Origin: an uncultured Oscillibacter sp.
GTDB taxonomy: Bacteria; Bacillota; Clostridia; Oscillospirales; Oscillospiraceae
Assembly (NCBI GenBank): GCA_910583785.1
Contig: CAJTZK010000005.1
Coordinates: forward strand, 73,014-137,013
Direction of reading: 5' to 3'
DNA: 64,000 nt
Position 1 is the stretch's first letter. Each line of letters starts with the position of its first letter. Under the pieces are notes generated by a model, which was not told the DNA's origin, did not search any database, and saw only the letters and a program-made list of their open reading frames with translations. Shown one piece after another: positions 6,694-14,865 of this stretch. Position numbers and translations under genes: made by a program.

Positions 6694-8922
6694 ATGAAGG
6701 TCATTCATCTCATCAGCGGCGGGGACTCCGGCGGGGCCAAGACCCATGTGCTGAGCCTCCTCCAGCACCTGAACAAGACCATCACCGCCCAGCTGGTCTG
6801 CTTCCGGGACGGCCCCTTCGCTGGGGAGGCCCGGTCCCTGGGCATCCCGACCATGATTTGCGGCGGCAACCACATTTTTAAGATCCGCCGCCAGCTGGCG
6901 GAGTATATCCGCCGGGAGGGATTCCAGCTCATCCACTGCCACGGCTCCCGGGCCAATATGATCGGCGCCCTCCTCCGCCGGCTCACGGGCCTTCCGGTGG
7001 TCACCACCATCCACAGCGATTATAAAATCGACTACATGGGCCGCCCCCTGGCCCGGTGTACCTTCGGGGTTATCAACACCTGGGCCCTGCGGCGGCTGGA
7101 CTACCGCGTGGGCGTGTCCGACGCCATGGTGGATTTGCTCATCTCCCGGGGCTTCCCGGCGGACCGCTTCTACGCCATTTATAACGGCATCGACTTCACC
7201 CCCGCGCCGGACCAGGGGGACCGCCTCCCCTACCTCCGCTCCCTGGGGGCGGACGTGGAGGCTGACTCCGTGGTGGTGGGCATCGCCGCCCGGCTGAACC
7301 CGGTGAAGGACATGTCCACCCTTATCCGGGGCTTTGCCGAGGCGTATAAAACCTGCGATAAACTACGTTTGGTAATCGCCGGAGACGGCGAGGAGCGGGA
7401 AAAGCTGGGGAATTTGGCCCGGGAACTGGGGGTGGAGCGGCAGGTCACCTTCGCCGGGTGGATCAGCGGCGGCATGGACCGCTTCTACAGCGCCCTGGAC
7501 ATCAACGTCCTCACCAGCCTGTCCGAGACCTTTTCCTACGCCCTGACGGAAGGGGCCCGGTTCCACCTCGCCACCATCTCCACCGCCGTGGGGGGCATCC
7601 CCTACCTCATTGACGACGGGGTCAACGGCTATCTGTTCGCCCCCCGGGACTTCATGACCCTGGGCAAGCGCCTGGCGGCCCTGGGAACCGACGGGGCCTT
7701 GCGCCGGGAGATGGGGGAGAAGCTCTTTGAAAAGGCCTCCACCCAGTTCTCTATTGAAAAGACCGTGGACACCCAGCTCCATATCTACGGGGAAATCCTC
7801 CGCCGCCACGCCCGGCCCAGGCGGGAACGGGACGGCGCGGTGATCTGCGGGGCCTATGGCCGGGGCAACGCCGGGGACGACGCGATCCTGGAGGCCATTT
7901 TAGGGGAGATGCGGTCCATCGACCCGGACATGCCCGTGACGGTTATCTCCAAGAATCCCAAGGCCACCCGCCTCTCCTACCGGGTCCGCTCCGTCAGCCG
8001 GGTGGACGTGCCCGGCTGGCTGGGGGCCATGCGGCGGGCAAAGCTCTATATCAACGGCGGCGGGAGCCTCATCCAGGACGTGACCTCCCGGCGCTCCCTC
8101 TGGTTCTACCTCATGAACATCCGCGCCGCCAAGTGGGCGGGCTGCAAGGTCCAGATGTACGGCTGCGGCATCGGCCCCGTCACCCGGGGAAACCACCGGA
8201 AGCTGGCGGCCAAGACCCTGAACCGGAACGTGGACGTGATCACCCTCCGGGAGCCGGACTCCCTGGAGGAATTGAAGTCCATGGGAGTGGACAGGCCGGA
8301 AATCCGCCTGACGGCGGACCCGGCCCTGACCCTCCGCCCGGCGGCGGAGGAGAAGACGGACAGCGTGCTCCTCCGGGCGGGCATCCCCCCCCGGGGGAAG
8401 TACCTCTGTTTCGCCCTCCGGCCCTGGCCGGGCTTCCAGGAGAAGGCCCCCGTCTTTGGGGCCGCCGCCCGGTACGCTTGGGAGCGCTATGGCCTCACCC
8501 CCGTCTTTACGGCGGTGGAGAAGGGCCAGGACCCCGCCGCCGCCCGGGAGGCGGCCAAGCACCTGGGGGACGCGCCCCATTATTTCCTGGACGACGCGGG
8601 GAACGCCGGGACCATCATCGGGGCCTTGTCCCGGATGGAGGCGGTGGTGTCCATGCGGCTCCACGCCCTGATTTTCGCCGCCGGGCAGGGCATCCCCCTG
8701 GCGGGGGTAGTGTACGACCCCAAGGTCTCCTCCTTCCTGCGGTATATCGGGCAGGAGAACTTCACGGACCTGGAGGACCTGACCCAGGAAACCCTGAACG
8801 CCATGATTGACCGTGCCTCCGCCCAGGCCGGGGACAAAGAGGCCCAGGCGGTGGCGGTCCGAAAGCTGCGGGAGCTGGAGCAGGGAAACGTGGAGATCGC
8901 GAAGCGCCTGCTGGAGCGTTAG
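6694..8922 (+). CDS. csaB: Fusion of a GT4 glycosyltransferase and CsaB polysaccharide pyruvyl transferase
   Basis: 742 residues in two complete enzymes. Residues about 1-370 form a GT-B glycosyltransferase of family 4: an N-terminal glycine-rich loop (SGGDSGGAKTHV), the HCHGSRAN segment, and the C-terminal SLSETFSYALTEGA motif that carries the two donor-binding glutamates. Residues about 383-742 are a polysaccharide pyruvyl transferase starting GAYGRGNAGDDAIL, with the NGGGSLIQD and SMRLHALIFAA segments typical of CsaB. CsaB adds ketal pyruvate to secondary wall polysaccharide, the ligand of SLH domains; the fused transferase could add the sugar that is pyruvylated. SLH proteins are encoded at 21.6 and 52.6 kb. 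Confidence 0.9.
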   Translation: MKVIHLISGGDSGGAKTHVLSLLQHLNKTITAQLVCFRDGPFAGEARSLGIPTMICGGNHIFKIRRQLAEYIRREGFQLIHCHGSRANMIGALLRRLTGLPVVTTIHSDYKIDYMGRPLARCTFGVINTWALRRLDYRVGVSDAMVDLLISRGFPADRFYAIYNGIDFTPAPDQGDRLPYLRSLGADVEADSVVVGIAARLNPVKDMSTLIRGFAEAYKTCDKLRLVIAGDGEEREKLGNLARELGVERQVTFAGWISGGMDRFYSALDINVLTSLSETFSYALTEGARFHLATISTAVGGIPYLIDDGVNGYLFAPRDFMTLGKRLAALGTDGALRREMGEKLFEKASTQFSIEKTVDTQLHIYGEILRRHARPRRERDGAVICGAYGRGNAGDDAILEAILGEMRSIDPDMPVTVISKNPKATRLSYRVRSVSRVDVPGWLGAMRRAKLYINGGGSLIQDVTSRRSLWFYLMNIRAAKWAGCKVQMYGCGIGPVTRGNHRKLAAKTLNRNVDVITLREPDSLEELKSMGVDRPEIRLTADPALTLRPAAEEKTDSVLLRAGIPPRGKYLCFALRPWPGFQEKAPVFGAAARYAWERYGLTPVFTAVEKGQDPAAAREAAKHLGDAPHYFLDDAGNAGTIIGALSRMEAVVSMRLHALIFAAGQGIPLAGVVYDPKVSSFLRYIGQENFTDLEDLTQETLNAMIDRASAQAGDKEAQAVAVRKLRELEQGNVEIAKRLLER

Positions 8923-8923
8923 G

Positions 8924-9097
8924 TCAGCGGGAACAAATTTCCCGCTGGGCCGCGATGGTTTCCAGAGTGTCCCCCAGCTGGGTCAGGATGGCCCCCGCCA
9001 GGCCCAGCTCCTGGTCGTTCAATTGACCCGCGATGGCCACCGCCAGGGAGTTCACCATGGTGGTGAGGGCCAGGGGGTCGCAGTTTGGGTTTGTCAT
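8924..9097 (-). CDS. Small DUF6774-like protein
   Basis: 57 residues from ATG at 9097, chosen because AGAGGTGAT precedes it. The sequence is mostly one or two amphipathic helices, with LTQLGDTLETIAAQR near the end. This resembles short Clostridia proteins grouped as DUF6774, recalled from memory and not checked. It is convergent with the CsaB fusion, with only one base between the two stop codons, and no terminator is visible there. Function unknown. Confidence 0.65.
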   Translation of the reverse strand: MTNPNCDPLALTTMVNSLAVAIAGQLNDQELGLAGAILTQLGDTLETIAAQREICSR

Positions 9098-9144
9098 AGG
9101 ATCACCTCTGCATTCTATGAGGCGCGGCCCCGGACCGTTCCCCC

Positions 9145-9173
9145 TTGCCTTTCTTCCCCGTTTCCTGTACAAT
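9145..9173 (+). promoter_or_regulatory. Promoter of the FMN hydroxyacid dehydrogenase gene
   Basis: TTGCCT (9145-9150) and TACAAT (9168-9173) with a 17-base spacer, 50 bases before the start codon. Confidence 0.7.
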
Positions 9174-9223
9174 CGGCTTATAAGCGTACCTGAAAATTTT
9201 GACATATTTGGAGGAAACCCGAC

Positions 9224-10246
9224 ATGACCTATCAGGAAGTCCTGGCAAACGCCCGTACCTGTATGGGCCCCCACTGCAAATCCTGCCCCACCTGCAACGG
9301 CCTGGGCTGCCGGAACGCCATCCCCGGCCCCGGGGCCAAGGGCATCGGCACCGGATTTATCCGCAACTACCAGAAGTGGCAGGAGCTCTGCGTCAACATG
9401 GACACCATCTGCGAGAACAAGCCCGTGGATACCGCCTTCACCCTCTTTGGCCAGACGGTAGGCCTCCCCGTCTTCGCCGCCCCCGTGGGAGCCATGCAGC
9501 TCCACTACGGGGACAAGTACGACGACCTGGCCTATAACGACATCTTAGTGGCCGCCTGCGCCCAGGCGGGCATCGCCGCCTTCACCGGGGACGGCACCAA
9601 CCCCGCCGTCATGGAGGCCGCGGCGGAGGCCCTGAAAAAGCAGAAGGGCCGGGGCGTGCCCACCATCAAGCCCTGGAACCTGGAGACCATCCAGGAGAAG
9701 ATGGCCCTGGTGAAAGCGGCGGAGCCCATCGCCATCGCCATGGACATCGACGCGGCGGGCCTGCCCTTCCTGAAAAACCTCCAGCCCCCGGCGGGCAGCA
9801 AGACCGTGGAGGAGCTGAGGGAGATCGCCAAGCTGGCCGGGGGAACCCCCTTTATCCTCAAGGGCATCATGACCGTCCGGGGGGCGGAGAAGGCCCTGGA
9901 GGCGGGGGCCAGCGGCATCGTGGTCAGCAACCACGGGGGCCGGGTGCTGGACCAGTGCCCCGCCACCGCCGAGGTCCTCCCCGCCATTGCGGACGCTGTG
10001 GGCGGGAAGATGGCCGTCCTGGTGGACGGCGGCATCCGCTCCGGCCTGGACGTGTTCAAGGCCCTGGCCCTGGGGGCGGACGCGGTGCTGATCGGCCGTC
10101 CCTTTGTCAACATGGTCTACGGCGGCGGGGCCGGGGGGGTCCAGGCCTACGTGGACAAGCTGAAGGCCGAGCTGGCCGACGCCATGGCCATGTGCGGGGC
10201 CCATTCCCTGGCGGAAATCCGCCGGGACATGCTCTTCGGATACTGA
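9224..10246 (+). CDS. FMN-dependent alpha-hydroxy-acid dehydrogenase family protein
   Basis: 340 residues with the TIM-barrel FMN domain of the lactate oxidase/IDI-2 superfamily: PVFAAPVGAM near the start of the barrel, PFILKGIMT with the flavin-contacting lysine, SNHGGR with the catalytic histidine and arginine, and LVDGGIRSG...ALGADAVLIGRPF for the FMN phosphate. The N-terminal 30 residues carry five cysteines (CMGPHCKSCPTCNGLGC), an extra segment not found in plain lactate oxidases, which could bind a metal or Fe-S cluster. Substrate is not deducible from sequence; a lactate or glycolate dehydrogenase role is plausible. Confidence 0.85.
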   Translation: MTYQEVLANARTCMGPHCKSCPTCNGLGCRNAIPGPGAKGIGTGFIRNYQKWQELCVNMDTICENKPVDTAFTLFGQTVGLPVFAAPVGAMQLHYGDKYDDLAYNDILVAACAQAGIAAFTGDGTNPAVMEAAAEALKKQKGRGVPTIKPWNLETIQEKMALVKAAEPIAIAMDIDAAGLPFLKNLQPPAGSKTVEELREIAKLAGGTPFILKGIMTVRGAEKALEAGASGIVVSNHGGRVLDQCPATAEVLPAIADAVGGKMAVLVDGGIRSGLDVFKALALGADAVLIGRPFVNMVYGGGAGGVQAYVDKLKAELADAMAMCGAHSLAEIRRDMLFGY

Positions 10247-10253
10247 GAAGCGG

Positions 10254-10288
10254 GCGCGCCGCCGGGAATTTTCCCGGCGGCGCGCTTC
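10254..10288 (+). terminator. GC-rich hairpin after the hydroxyacid dehydrogenase gene
   Basis: 15-bp perfect stem (10254-10268 with 10271-10285), but only a two-T tail. It may be an inefficient terminator. Confidence 0.5.
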
Positions 10289-10367
10289 CGGATGGGGCCA
10301 GAGGGGGGCCTATGGGCCGGACGCTTCCCGGAAGCGCGGCGGGGCGCCCCTGGGCCCAAAAAGGGGC

Positions 10368-10395
10368 TTGCGCTTTGGGGAGAATCTGGTATACT
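10368..10395 (+). promoter_or_regulatory. Promoter of the SprA-like gene
   Basis: TTGCGC (10368-10373) and TATACT (10390-10395) with a 16-base spacer and TGG directly before the -10 box. Confidence 0.65.
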
Positions 10396-10444
10396 GTAGT
10401 CGTTAGAGTTTCGCCGTAAGGCAATTCAGATATGAGGTGATTCT

Positions 10445-11374
10445 ATGGTCGGTGGAATTTCAGGCGCCGGGAGCTTTGGATTGGGCGCCGCCGGGGCGTT
10501 TTACCAGTCCCGGCTGGCTGAGAATATCCGGAATGCGCGGGGCGCCCGGCAGGCGGGGCAAGGCCAGGCCTGGGCGGCCCGGAAGAGCCCCTCCCTGGAG
10601 ACGCCCGTGGAACCAGTCCGGGCCGTCCGCCCCATCTCCCGGGACGAGGCCTCCCTGCCGGAATTGGCGTCCCGGCTGGAGAACGACCCGGCGGCCATGG
10701 CCGGGCGGATGCGCACCCGCTACGGCGAGGTGCAGCCCGACGGGCTCTTTGTGGAAACCGGGAAGGAGGGCTTCTCCCCTGTGGACGGCTCCCGGAAAAA
10801 CGCGCTGGAGGGCCAATTGTCCCAGGCTGAGGACGCCCTGGGCCGGAACGATTTAAAGGACGCGGAGGAGGCGCTTTTGAACGGCGCGCCCAAGGCGGAT
10901 GAAACGGAGCTTCCCGGACTGCCGGGCCAGGAGGAGAAGGACGCGGAGGACGAAACGGCCCTGGACGGCAAAACCGCCCAGGGGGCCGAGAGCGCCCAGG
11001 AGGCCCTGGAAGCGGGCCAGTGTGAGACCTGCGAGAGCCGGAAGTACCAGGACGGGTCCGACGACATGGGCGTGTCCTTCCAGACGCCCACCAACATCAA
11101 GCCGGAACAGGCGGCCTCCGCCGTCCGGGGCCACGAGATGGAGCACGTCTACCGGGAACAGGCCAAGGCCAGCCGGGAGGGCCGGAAGGTGGTCAGCCAG
11201 AATGTGACCATGCACACGGAAATCTGCCCGGAGTGCGGCAAGTCCTATGTCTCCGGCGGCACCACCCGCACCGTCACCAAGGCGGACACGGACAACGCCG
11301 CCCAGCAGCAGGACCTGGCCCGGCAGAATGAGGAGCGGCAAAAGACCCGCACCCCCTTCTCGGCGGTGGCGTAA
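10445..11374 (+). CDS. SprA-related putative metalloprotease
   Basis: 309 residues. The N-terminal 60 residues are glycine/alanine rich, the middle is acidic and low-complexity (about 120-190), and the C-terminal third has RGHEMEHVYREQ, an HExxH zinc motif, followed by CPECGKSYVSGG, a CxxC pair. This C-terminal order matches the SprA-related family (PF12118) of putative metallopeptidases. There is no signal peptide or membrane segment. The target is unknown. AGGTGA lies 6 bases before the ATG. It is a monocistronic gene between a promoter and a strong terminator. Confidence 0.75.
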   Translation: MVGGISGAGSFGLGAAGAFYQSRLAENIRNARGARQAGQGQAWAARKSPSLETPVEPVRAVRPISRDEASLPELASRLENDPAAMAGRMRTRYGEVQPDGLFVETGKEGFSPVDGSRKNALEGQLSQAEDALGRNDLKDAEEALLNGAPKADETELPGLPGQEEKDAEDETALDGKTAQGAESAQEALEAGQCETCESRKYQDGSDDMGVSFQTPTNIKPEQAASAVRGHEMEHVYREQAKASREGRKVVSQNVTMHTEICPECGKSYVSGGTTRTVTKADTDNAAQQQDLARQNEERQKTRTPFSAVA

Positions 11375-11383
11375 TAGGGATGA

Positions 11384-11415
11384 ACAGGGCTCCCGGGGCG
11401 GAGCCCTGTTTTCTT
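11384..11415 (+). terminator. Terminator of the SprA-like gene
   Basis: Ten-base stem ACAGGGCTCC (11384-11393) with GGAGCCCTGT (11400-11409), then a T-rich tail. Confidence 0.85.
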
Positions 11416-11516
11416 GGAAAAAAGTTTCAAAATCCCCGGAACCTTTCCCCCAGGCAATCCGTCTATATGGATAAGAGCCCCGCTGGGAAGACGGGGCGGA
11501 AAAGGAGGATACACGG

Positions 11517-12551
11517 ATGAAGAGAGGACTTGCCCTGTTCCTGGCCGCCCTGCTGACGGCCCTGACCCTCACCGCCTGCGGAGGAGGCGGGGGCTACAGC
11601 GGGGGAAGCGCTTCCAGCGCCCCCTCCGCCAGCGAGAGCCAGACGGCCTATGACGACAGCGGGGACGAGTGGAAGGCCGAGGTAAGGGAGTTCGGCTTTG
11701 ACGCCCCCGCCGACGCCGCGGGGGGCTCCCCCGCCGAGCCGGAGGCGACCACAGAGGAGCCCCGGGAGGACCGCCTGGCCAGCGCCAAGATGGTCTACAC
11801 CGCTAGCATCCAGGCGGAGACTCAGGATTACGACGCCTGTACCGCCGCCCTGGAGGAGCTGGTGGACAGGCTGGGGGGCTATCTGGAGTACGCCTCCTCC
11901 GACAGCCGCGGCGACGGCAGCCGGAGCGCCAGCTATACCGTCCGGGTCCCCGCCAAGGAGTTTCGGGGCTTTTTGAAGACCGTGGGGGAAATCAGCCACG
12001 TCACCAGCCAGGACCAGAACGCCGAAAACATCAGCGAGCGGTACTACGACACGGAGAGCCGCCTGGAAACCCAGAAGACGAAGATGGAGCGGCTTCAGAC
12101 GCTGCTTTCCAAGGCGGAAAATATGGAGGACATCATCGACCTGGAAAACGCCATCAGCGAGACGGAATACCAGATCGAGCAGCTTACCGGGTCCCTCCGG
12201 CATTATGACTCCCTGGTGGATTTCGCCACCATCGATGTCCGCCTCCGGGAGGTCCTGCGCCTCTCCACGGTGGAAGAGGCCCCGCCCACCTTTGGAAGCC
12301 GCCTGGGCAACGCCTTTACGGACGGGCTCCGCGGCTTTGGGGACTTCCTCCAGGATGTGGCCGTGTACCTGGCCTACAACTGGACCTGGATGGTTCTCCT
12401 GGCCCTTGTCATCCTGCTGGTGGTGAAGGTCTCCAAGCGGCGCCAGGCCCAGCGGGGAGAAACCTTCCGCCAGTCCCGGGAGCGGACGGGGGGCAGCTTC
12501 TTCAAGCGGAAGAAGGACGAACCGAAAAACCCGGATGACAAACAGCCGTAA
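11517..12551 (+). CDS. DUF4349 domain lipoprotein
   Basis: 344 residues. The lipobox LTACGG ends a signal peptide at about residue 21. A Ser/Gly/acidic linker runs to about residue 85. The DUF4349 domain starts at KMVYTASIQAE and includes GGYLEYASS, the YTVRVP strand and a coiled coil (about 165-220). A C-terminal transmembrane helix (about 280-300) and a lysine/arginine-rich cytoplasmic tail follow. The family is widespread and of unknown function. AAGGAGG before the ATG fixes the start. Both a lipid anchor and a C-terminal helix would hold the domain close to the membrane. Confidence 0.85.
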   Translation: MKRGLALFLAALLTALTLTACGGGGGYSGGSASSAPSASESQTAYDDSGDEWKAEVREFGFDAPADAAGGSPAEPEATTEEPREDRLASAKMVYTASIQAETQDYDACTAALEELVDRLGGYLEYASSDSRGDGSRSASYTVRVPAKEFRGFLKTVGEISHVTSQDQNAENISERYYDTESRLETQKTKMERLQTLLSKAENMEDIIDLENAISETEYQIEQLTGSLRHYDSLVDFATIDVRLREVLRLSTVEEAPPTFGSRLGNAFTDGLRGFGDFLQDVAVYLAYNWTWMVLLALVILLVVKVSKRRQAQRGETFRQSRERTGGSFFKRKKDEPKNPDDKQP

Positions 12552-12565
12552 ATCTGCTATAGTAA

Positions 12566-12596
12566 GGGGGCGGACGCAGGTCCGCCCCCGTTTTTT
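12566..12596 (+). terminator. Terminator of the DUF4349 gene
   Basis: Nine-base GGGGGCGGA/TCCGCCCCC stem followed by six T. It has the same core as the GGCGGAC palindromes. Confidence 0.9.
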
Positions 12597-12622
12597 GAAA
12601 TACGCACAAGGAGGATCATGAT

Positions 12623-13369
12623 ATGGAACTCACCTGGCTGGGCCACGCCTGTTTTCTGGTGGAGCAGGGCGGCTATCGGATTCTGCTGGACCCCTACACC
12701 GGCGTGGAGGGCTACCCCTCCCTGCTGGAGACCGCCTCCCGGGCGGCAGATTGGGAGCAGCGCGCCCGCTGGGAGGCAAAGGGCGGTTACACCGTAACGC
12801 GCAAGGTGCGGATGACCATCGTCCCGGAGGGCGGGGAGCACCAGGAATTCCGGCTTCCAGTCCACAAGATTCTTTGCAGCCACGGTCACTTTGACCACAA
12901 CGCCGTGGACCAGGCGGAGCTGGTCCCCTTCGACGGCCCCTGCCCCTTTACCATCCGCACCGTGGAGACCTTCCACGACGATCAAGGCGGGGCCCTCCGG
13001 GGGACCAACACCATCCATATCCTCTCGGCGGACGGCGTTGCCGTCGCCCACTTGGGGGACCTGGGGCACCCGCTCCCGCCGGAGCAGATTGCCGCCATCG
13101 GCCCCCTGGACGCGGCGCTGGTTCCCGTGGGGGGCACCTACACCGTGGACGCGGCGGGGGCCCGGGCCGTCTGCGGGGCCCTCCGCCCCAAGTGCGTCGT
13201 CCCCATGCACTACCGCCACGCGCCCTACGGCCTGCCCAACGTGGCGGGGGTGGAGGACTTCCTGGCCCTGTGGGGCGAGGGAGACGTCCGCTGGCTGGAG
13301 GGCCCGGCCCTGGAGGTGGACGGGACCGCCCGGGGCGTCATCGTTCCCCGGTTCTGTGAGGAGGGCTGA
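12623..13369 (+). CDS. MBL-fold metal-dependent hydrolase (UlaG-like)
   Basis: 248 residues. The fold markers are WLGHACFLV at the N-terminus, the zinc motif SHGHFDHNAV (HxHxDH), HLGDLGH in the centre and VPMHYRH near the end, the pattern of the UlaG-type beta-lactamase superfamily. The substrate cannot be predicted; family members cut phosphodiesters, lactones or other esters. AAGGAGG precedes the ATG. The stop codon is followed one base later by the HAD gene, so the two form an operon. Confidence 0.85.
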   Translation: MELTWLGHACFLVEQGGYRILLDPYTGVEGYPSLLETASRAADWEQRARWEAKGGYTVTRKVRMTIVPEGGEHQEFRLPVHKILCSHGHFDHNAVDQAELVPFDGPCPFTIRTVETFHDDQGGALRGTNTIHILSADGVAVAHLGDLGHPLPPEQIAAIGPLDAALVPVGGTYTVDAAGARAVCGALRPKCVVPMHYRHAPYGLPNVAGVEDFLALWGEGDVRWLEGPALEVDGTARGVIVPRFCEEG

Positions 13370-13370
13370 T

Positions 13371-14027
13371 ATGTACCGTTATATACTCTTCGACCTGGAC
13401 GGGACCCTGACGGATTCCCGGGAGGGCATTGTCCACTGCGTCCGGGAGACCATCCTGGGCTACGGCGGCCCGGTGCCGGAGGAGGAGACTCTGCTCCGCT
13501 TCATCGGCCCGCCCCTTCAGGATTCCTTTATGCGCTTTTGCGGCTACAGCCCGGAGAAGGCGGCGGAGGCGGTGGAGCGCTTCCGCCTGATTTACGAGCC
13601 CGTGGGCCAGTATGAAAACCGGGCGGCCCCGGGCATGGAAGCCGTCATGGGCCGCTTGAAGGAGCGGGGCTATGTGCTGGCCCTGGCCTCCTCCAAGCCG
13701 GAAAACCTGTGCGTTTCCATCTGCGCCCGGTTCGGCTTCACGCCCCATCTCTCCGCCCTGGTGGGAAGCCCGCCCCACGGGGACTGGGAAAAGGAGGACG
13801 TGGTCCGGGAGGCCATGCGGCAGCTGGGGCTGACGGAGCGGGATCTCCCCCAGGTGCTGATGGTGGGGGACCGGAAATTCGACGTGCTGGGGGCCCGGGC
13901 CTGCGGCGTGGACTGCGCCGGGGTGGAGTTCTTCGGCTACGCCCCGCCGGGGGAGCTGGAGGAGGCCGGAGCGGTGGCTGTGGTGAAAACCCCGGAGGAG
14001 CTGGAGGAATTCATTCTGGCCCATTGA
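13371..14027 (+). CDS. HAD-superfamily phosphatase (phosphoglycolate phosphatase-like)
   Basis: 218 residues. Motif I is FDLDGTLTDS, motif II is ASSKPE, and motif IV is MVGDRKFDVLGA, with an alpha-helical cap between motifs I and II as in the PGP/Gph group (cap type C1). It should remove phosphate from a small metabolite such as phosphoglycolate; the exact substrate is open. The ATG lies one base after the stop of the MBL hydrolase gene, which indicates translational coupling. GAGGAGGGCTG before the start gives the ribosome site. Confidence 0.85.
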   Translation: MYRYILFDLDGTLTDSREGIVHCVRETILGYGGPVPEEETLLRFIGPPLQDSFMRFCGYSPEKAAEAVERFRLIYEPVGQYENRAAPGMEAVMGRLKERGYVLALASSKPENLCVSICARFGFTPHLSALVGSPPHGDWEKEDVVREAMRQLGLTERDLPQVLMVGDRKFDVLGARACGVDCAGVEFFGYAPPGELEEAGAVAVVKTPEELEEFILAH

Positions 14028-14035
14028 AGCAGAAA

Positions 14036-14090
14036 ATTGTCCATTATCAATTGTCAATTGTCAATTGTCAATTATCCGTTGTCCATTGTC
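14036..14090. repeat. Tandem CAATTGT-type repeat tract
   Basis: At least four consecutive 7-base units close to CAATTGT/CCATTGT fill this low-GC stretch in otherwise GC-rich DNA. A related tract lies at 24612-24702. It overlaps the last codons of the DUF421 gene on the minus strand. Confidence 0.75.
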
Positions 14091-14793
14091 CGCCGGCCCG
14101 CTTCGGCTCCATGGGAAACACCGTCAAATCCTCTCCCCCGCCCCAGAGGGCCAGGAAGACCTCCCCCTCATTCCGGTAGCCCTGGCGGAGGAGGCAGCGG
14201 CGGACCCACTCGTCCTCCTTCCCCGCCTGGCGGAGATTGCCGGAGAGCAGCTTCCCGTCCATGATAAAGGGAGTCTGAACCTGGGACTGGGCGGGGTTCT
14301 TGTTCAGGTCCGCCGGGGTGGCGGGGCGGTCCGCCTCCTTGGGCAGGAAGCTGACGGTGCCGTTATGCTCGAAGACGGCGGTCTGGAGCTGGCTTAGGTC
14401 AAACCAGCCGCCGATGCGGCAGTAGGTGAGAAACTCGTTCAAGTCCAGCCTGGCCTTTTTCAGGTTCTCCCGGTAAATCACCCCGTCCTCCAGCAGCACC
14501 ACGGGCCGTCCCGTGACAGCGGCGCGGATTTTCAGGGACTTGCAGCACAGGACCGAGATGCTCACGGCCACCAGCCCGTAGACAATCAGGGCGGTGAGGG
14601 GCTTGTGGGGCTCTTCCAATTCCGTGGCCAGCTCGGCGGCGGAGGAACCGATGGTGATGCCCACCACATAGTCGAACATGGTCATCTGGGACACCTGCTT
14701 GGCGCCCATCAGCTTGGTGAGGAGGAACAGGGCCAGGATGGACAGCAGGGTGGTCAGCACCGTCATGCCGGTGTCTTGCAGAATTTGAGTCAT
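14068..14793 (-). CDS. DUF421 membrane protein (YetF/YdfR family)
   Basis: 241 residues. Three transmembrane helices occupy about residues 10-95, including the family segment FDYVVGITIGSSAAELA. The cytoplasmic DUF421 domain has VVLLEDGVIYRENLKKARL and DLNEFLTYCR. Bacillus members affect spore or envelope properties; the mechanism is unknown. The final residues (about QWTTDN) are encoded inside the CAATTGT repeat tract, so the natural C-terminus may have been replaced by the repeat. It is downstream of the acyltransferase gene on the same strand, with a terminator between them. Confidence 0.85.
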   Translation of the reverse strand: MTQILQDTGMTVLTTLLSILALFLLTKLMGAKQVSQMTMFDYVVGITIGSSAAELATELEEPHKPLTALIVYGLVAVSISVLCCKSLKIRAAVTGRPVVLLEDGVIYRENLKKARLDLNEFLTYCRIGGWFDLSQLQTAVFEHNGTVSFLPKEADRPATPADLNKNPAQSQVQTPFIMDGKLLSGNLRQAGKEDEWVRRCLLRQGYRNEGEVFLALWGGGEDLTVFPMEPKRAGGQWTTDN

Positions 14794-14801
14794 GAAAAGA
14801 A

Positions 14802-14849
14802 CGCCTCCCGTGGCAGATGTCGGTTGACGACAGTATGCCGCGGGAGGCG
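14802..14849 (-). terminator. Hairpin terminator after the acyltransferase gene
   Basis: Arms of about 14 bases around CGCCTCCCG(C/T)GGCA flank a 20-base loop. On the minus strand the hairpin is followed by TTCTTTT. It lies directly before the DUF421 start codon, so it may also limit read-through into that gene. Confidence 0.7.
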
Positions 14850-14865
14850 CGTTTTATGCGGGTAT

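Noticed and set aside
14036..14090. CRISPR or centromere-like iteron array in the CAATTGT tract
   Set aside because: Units are 7 bases and degenerate, without a replication gene nearby.
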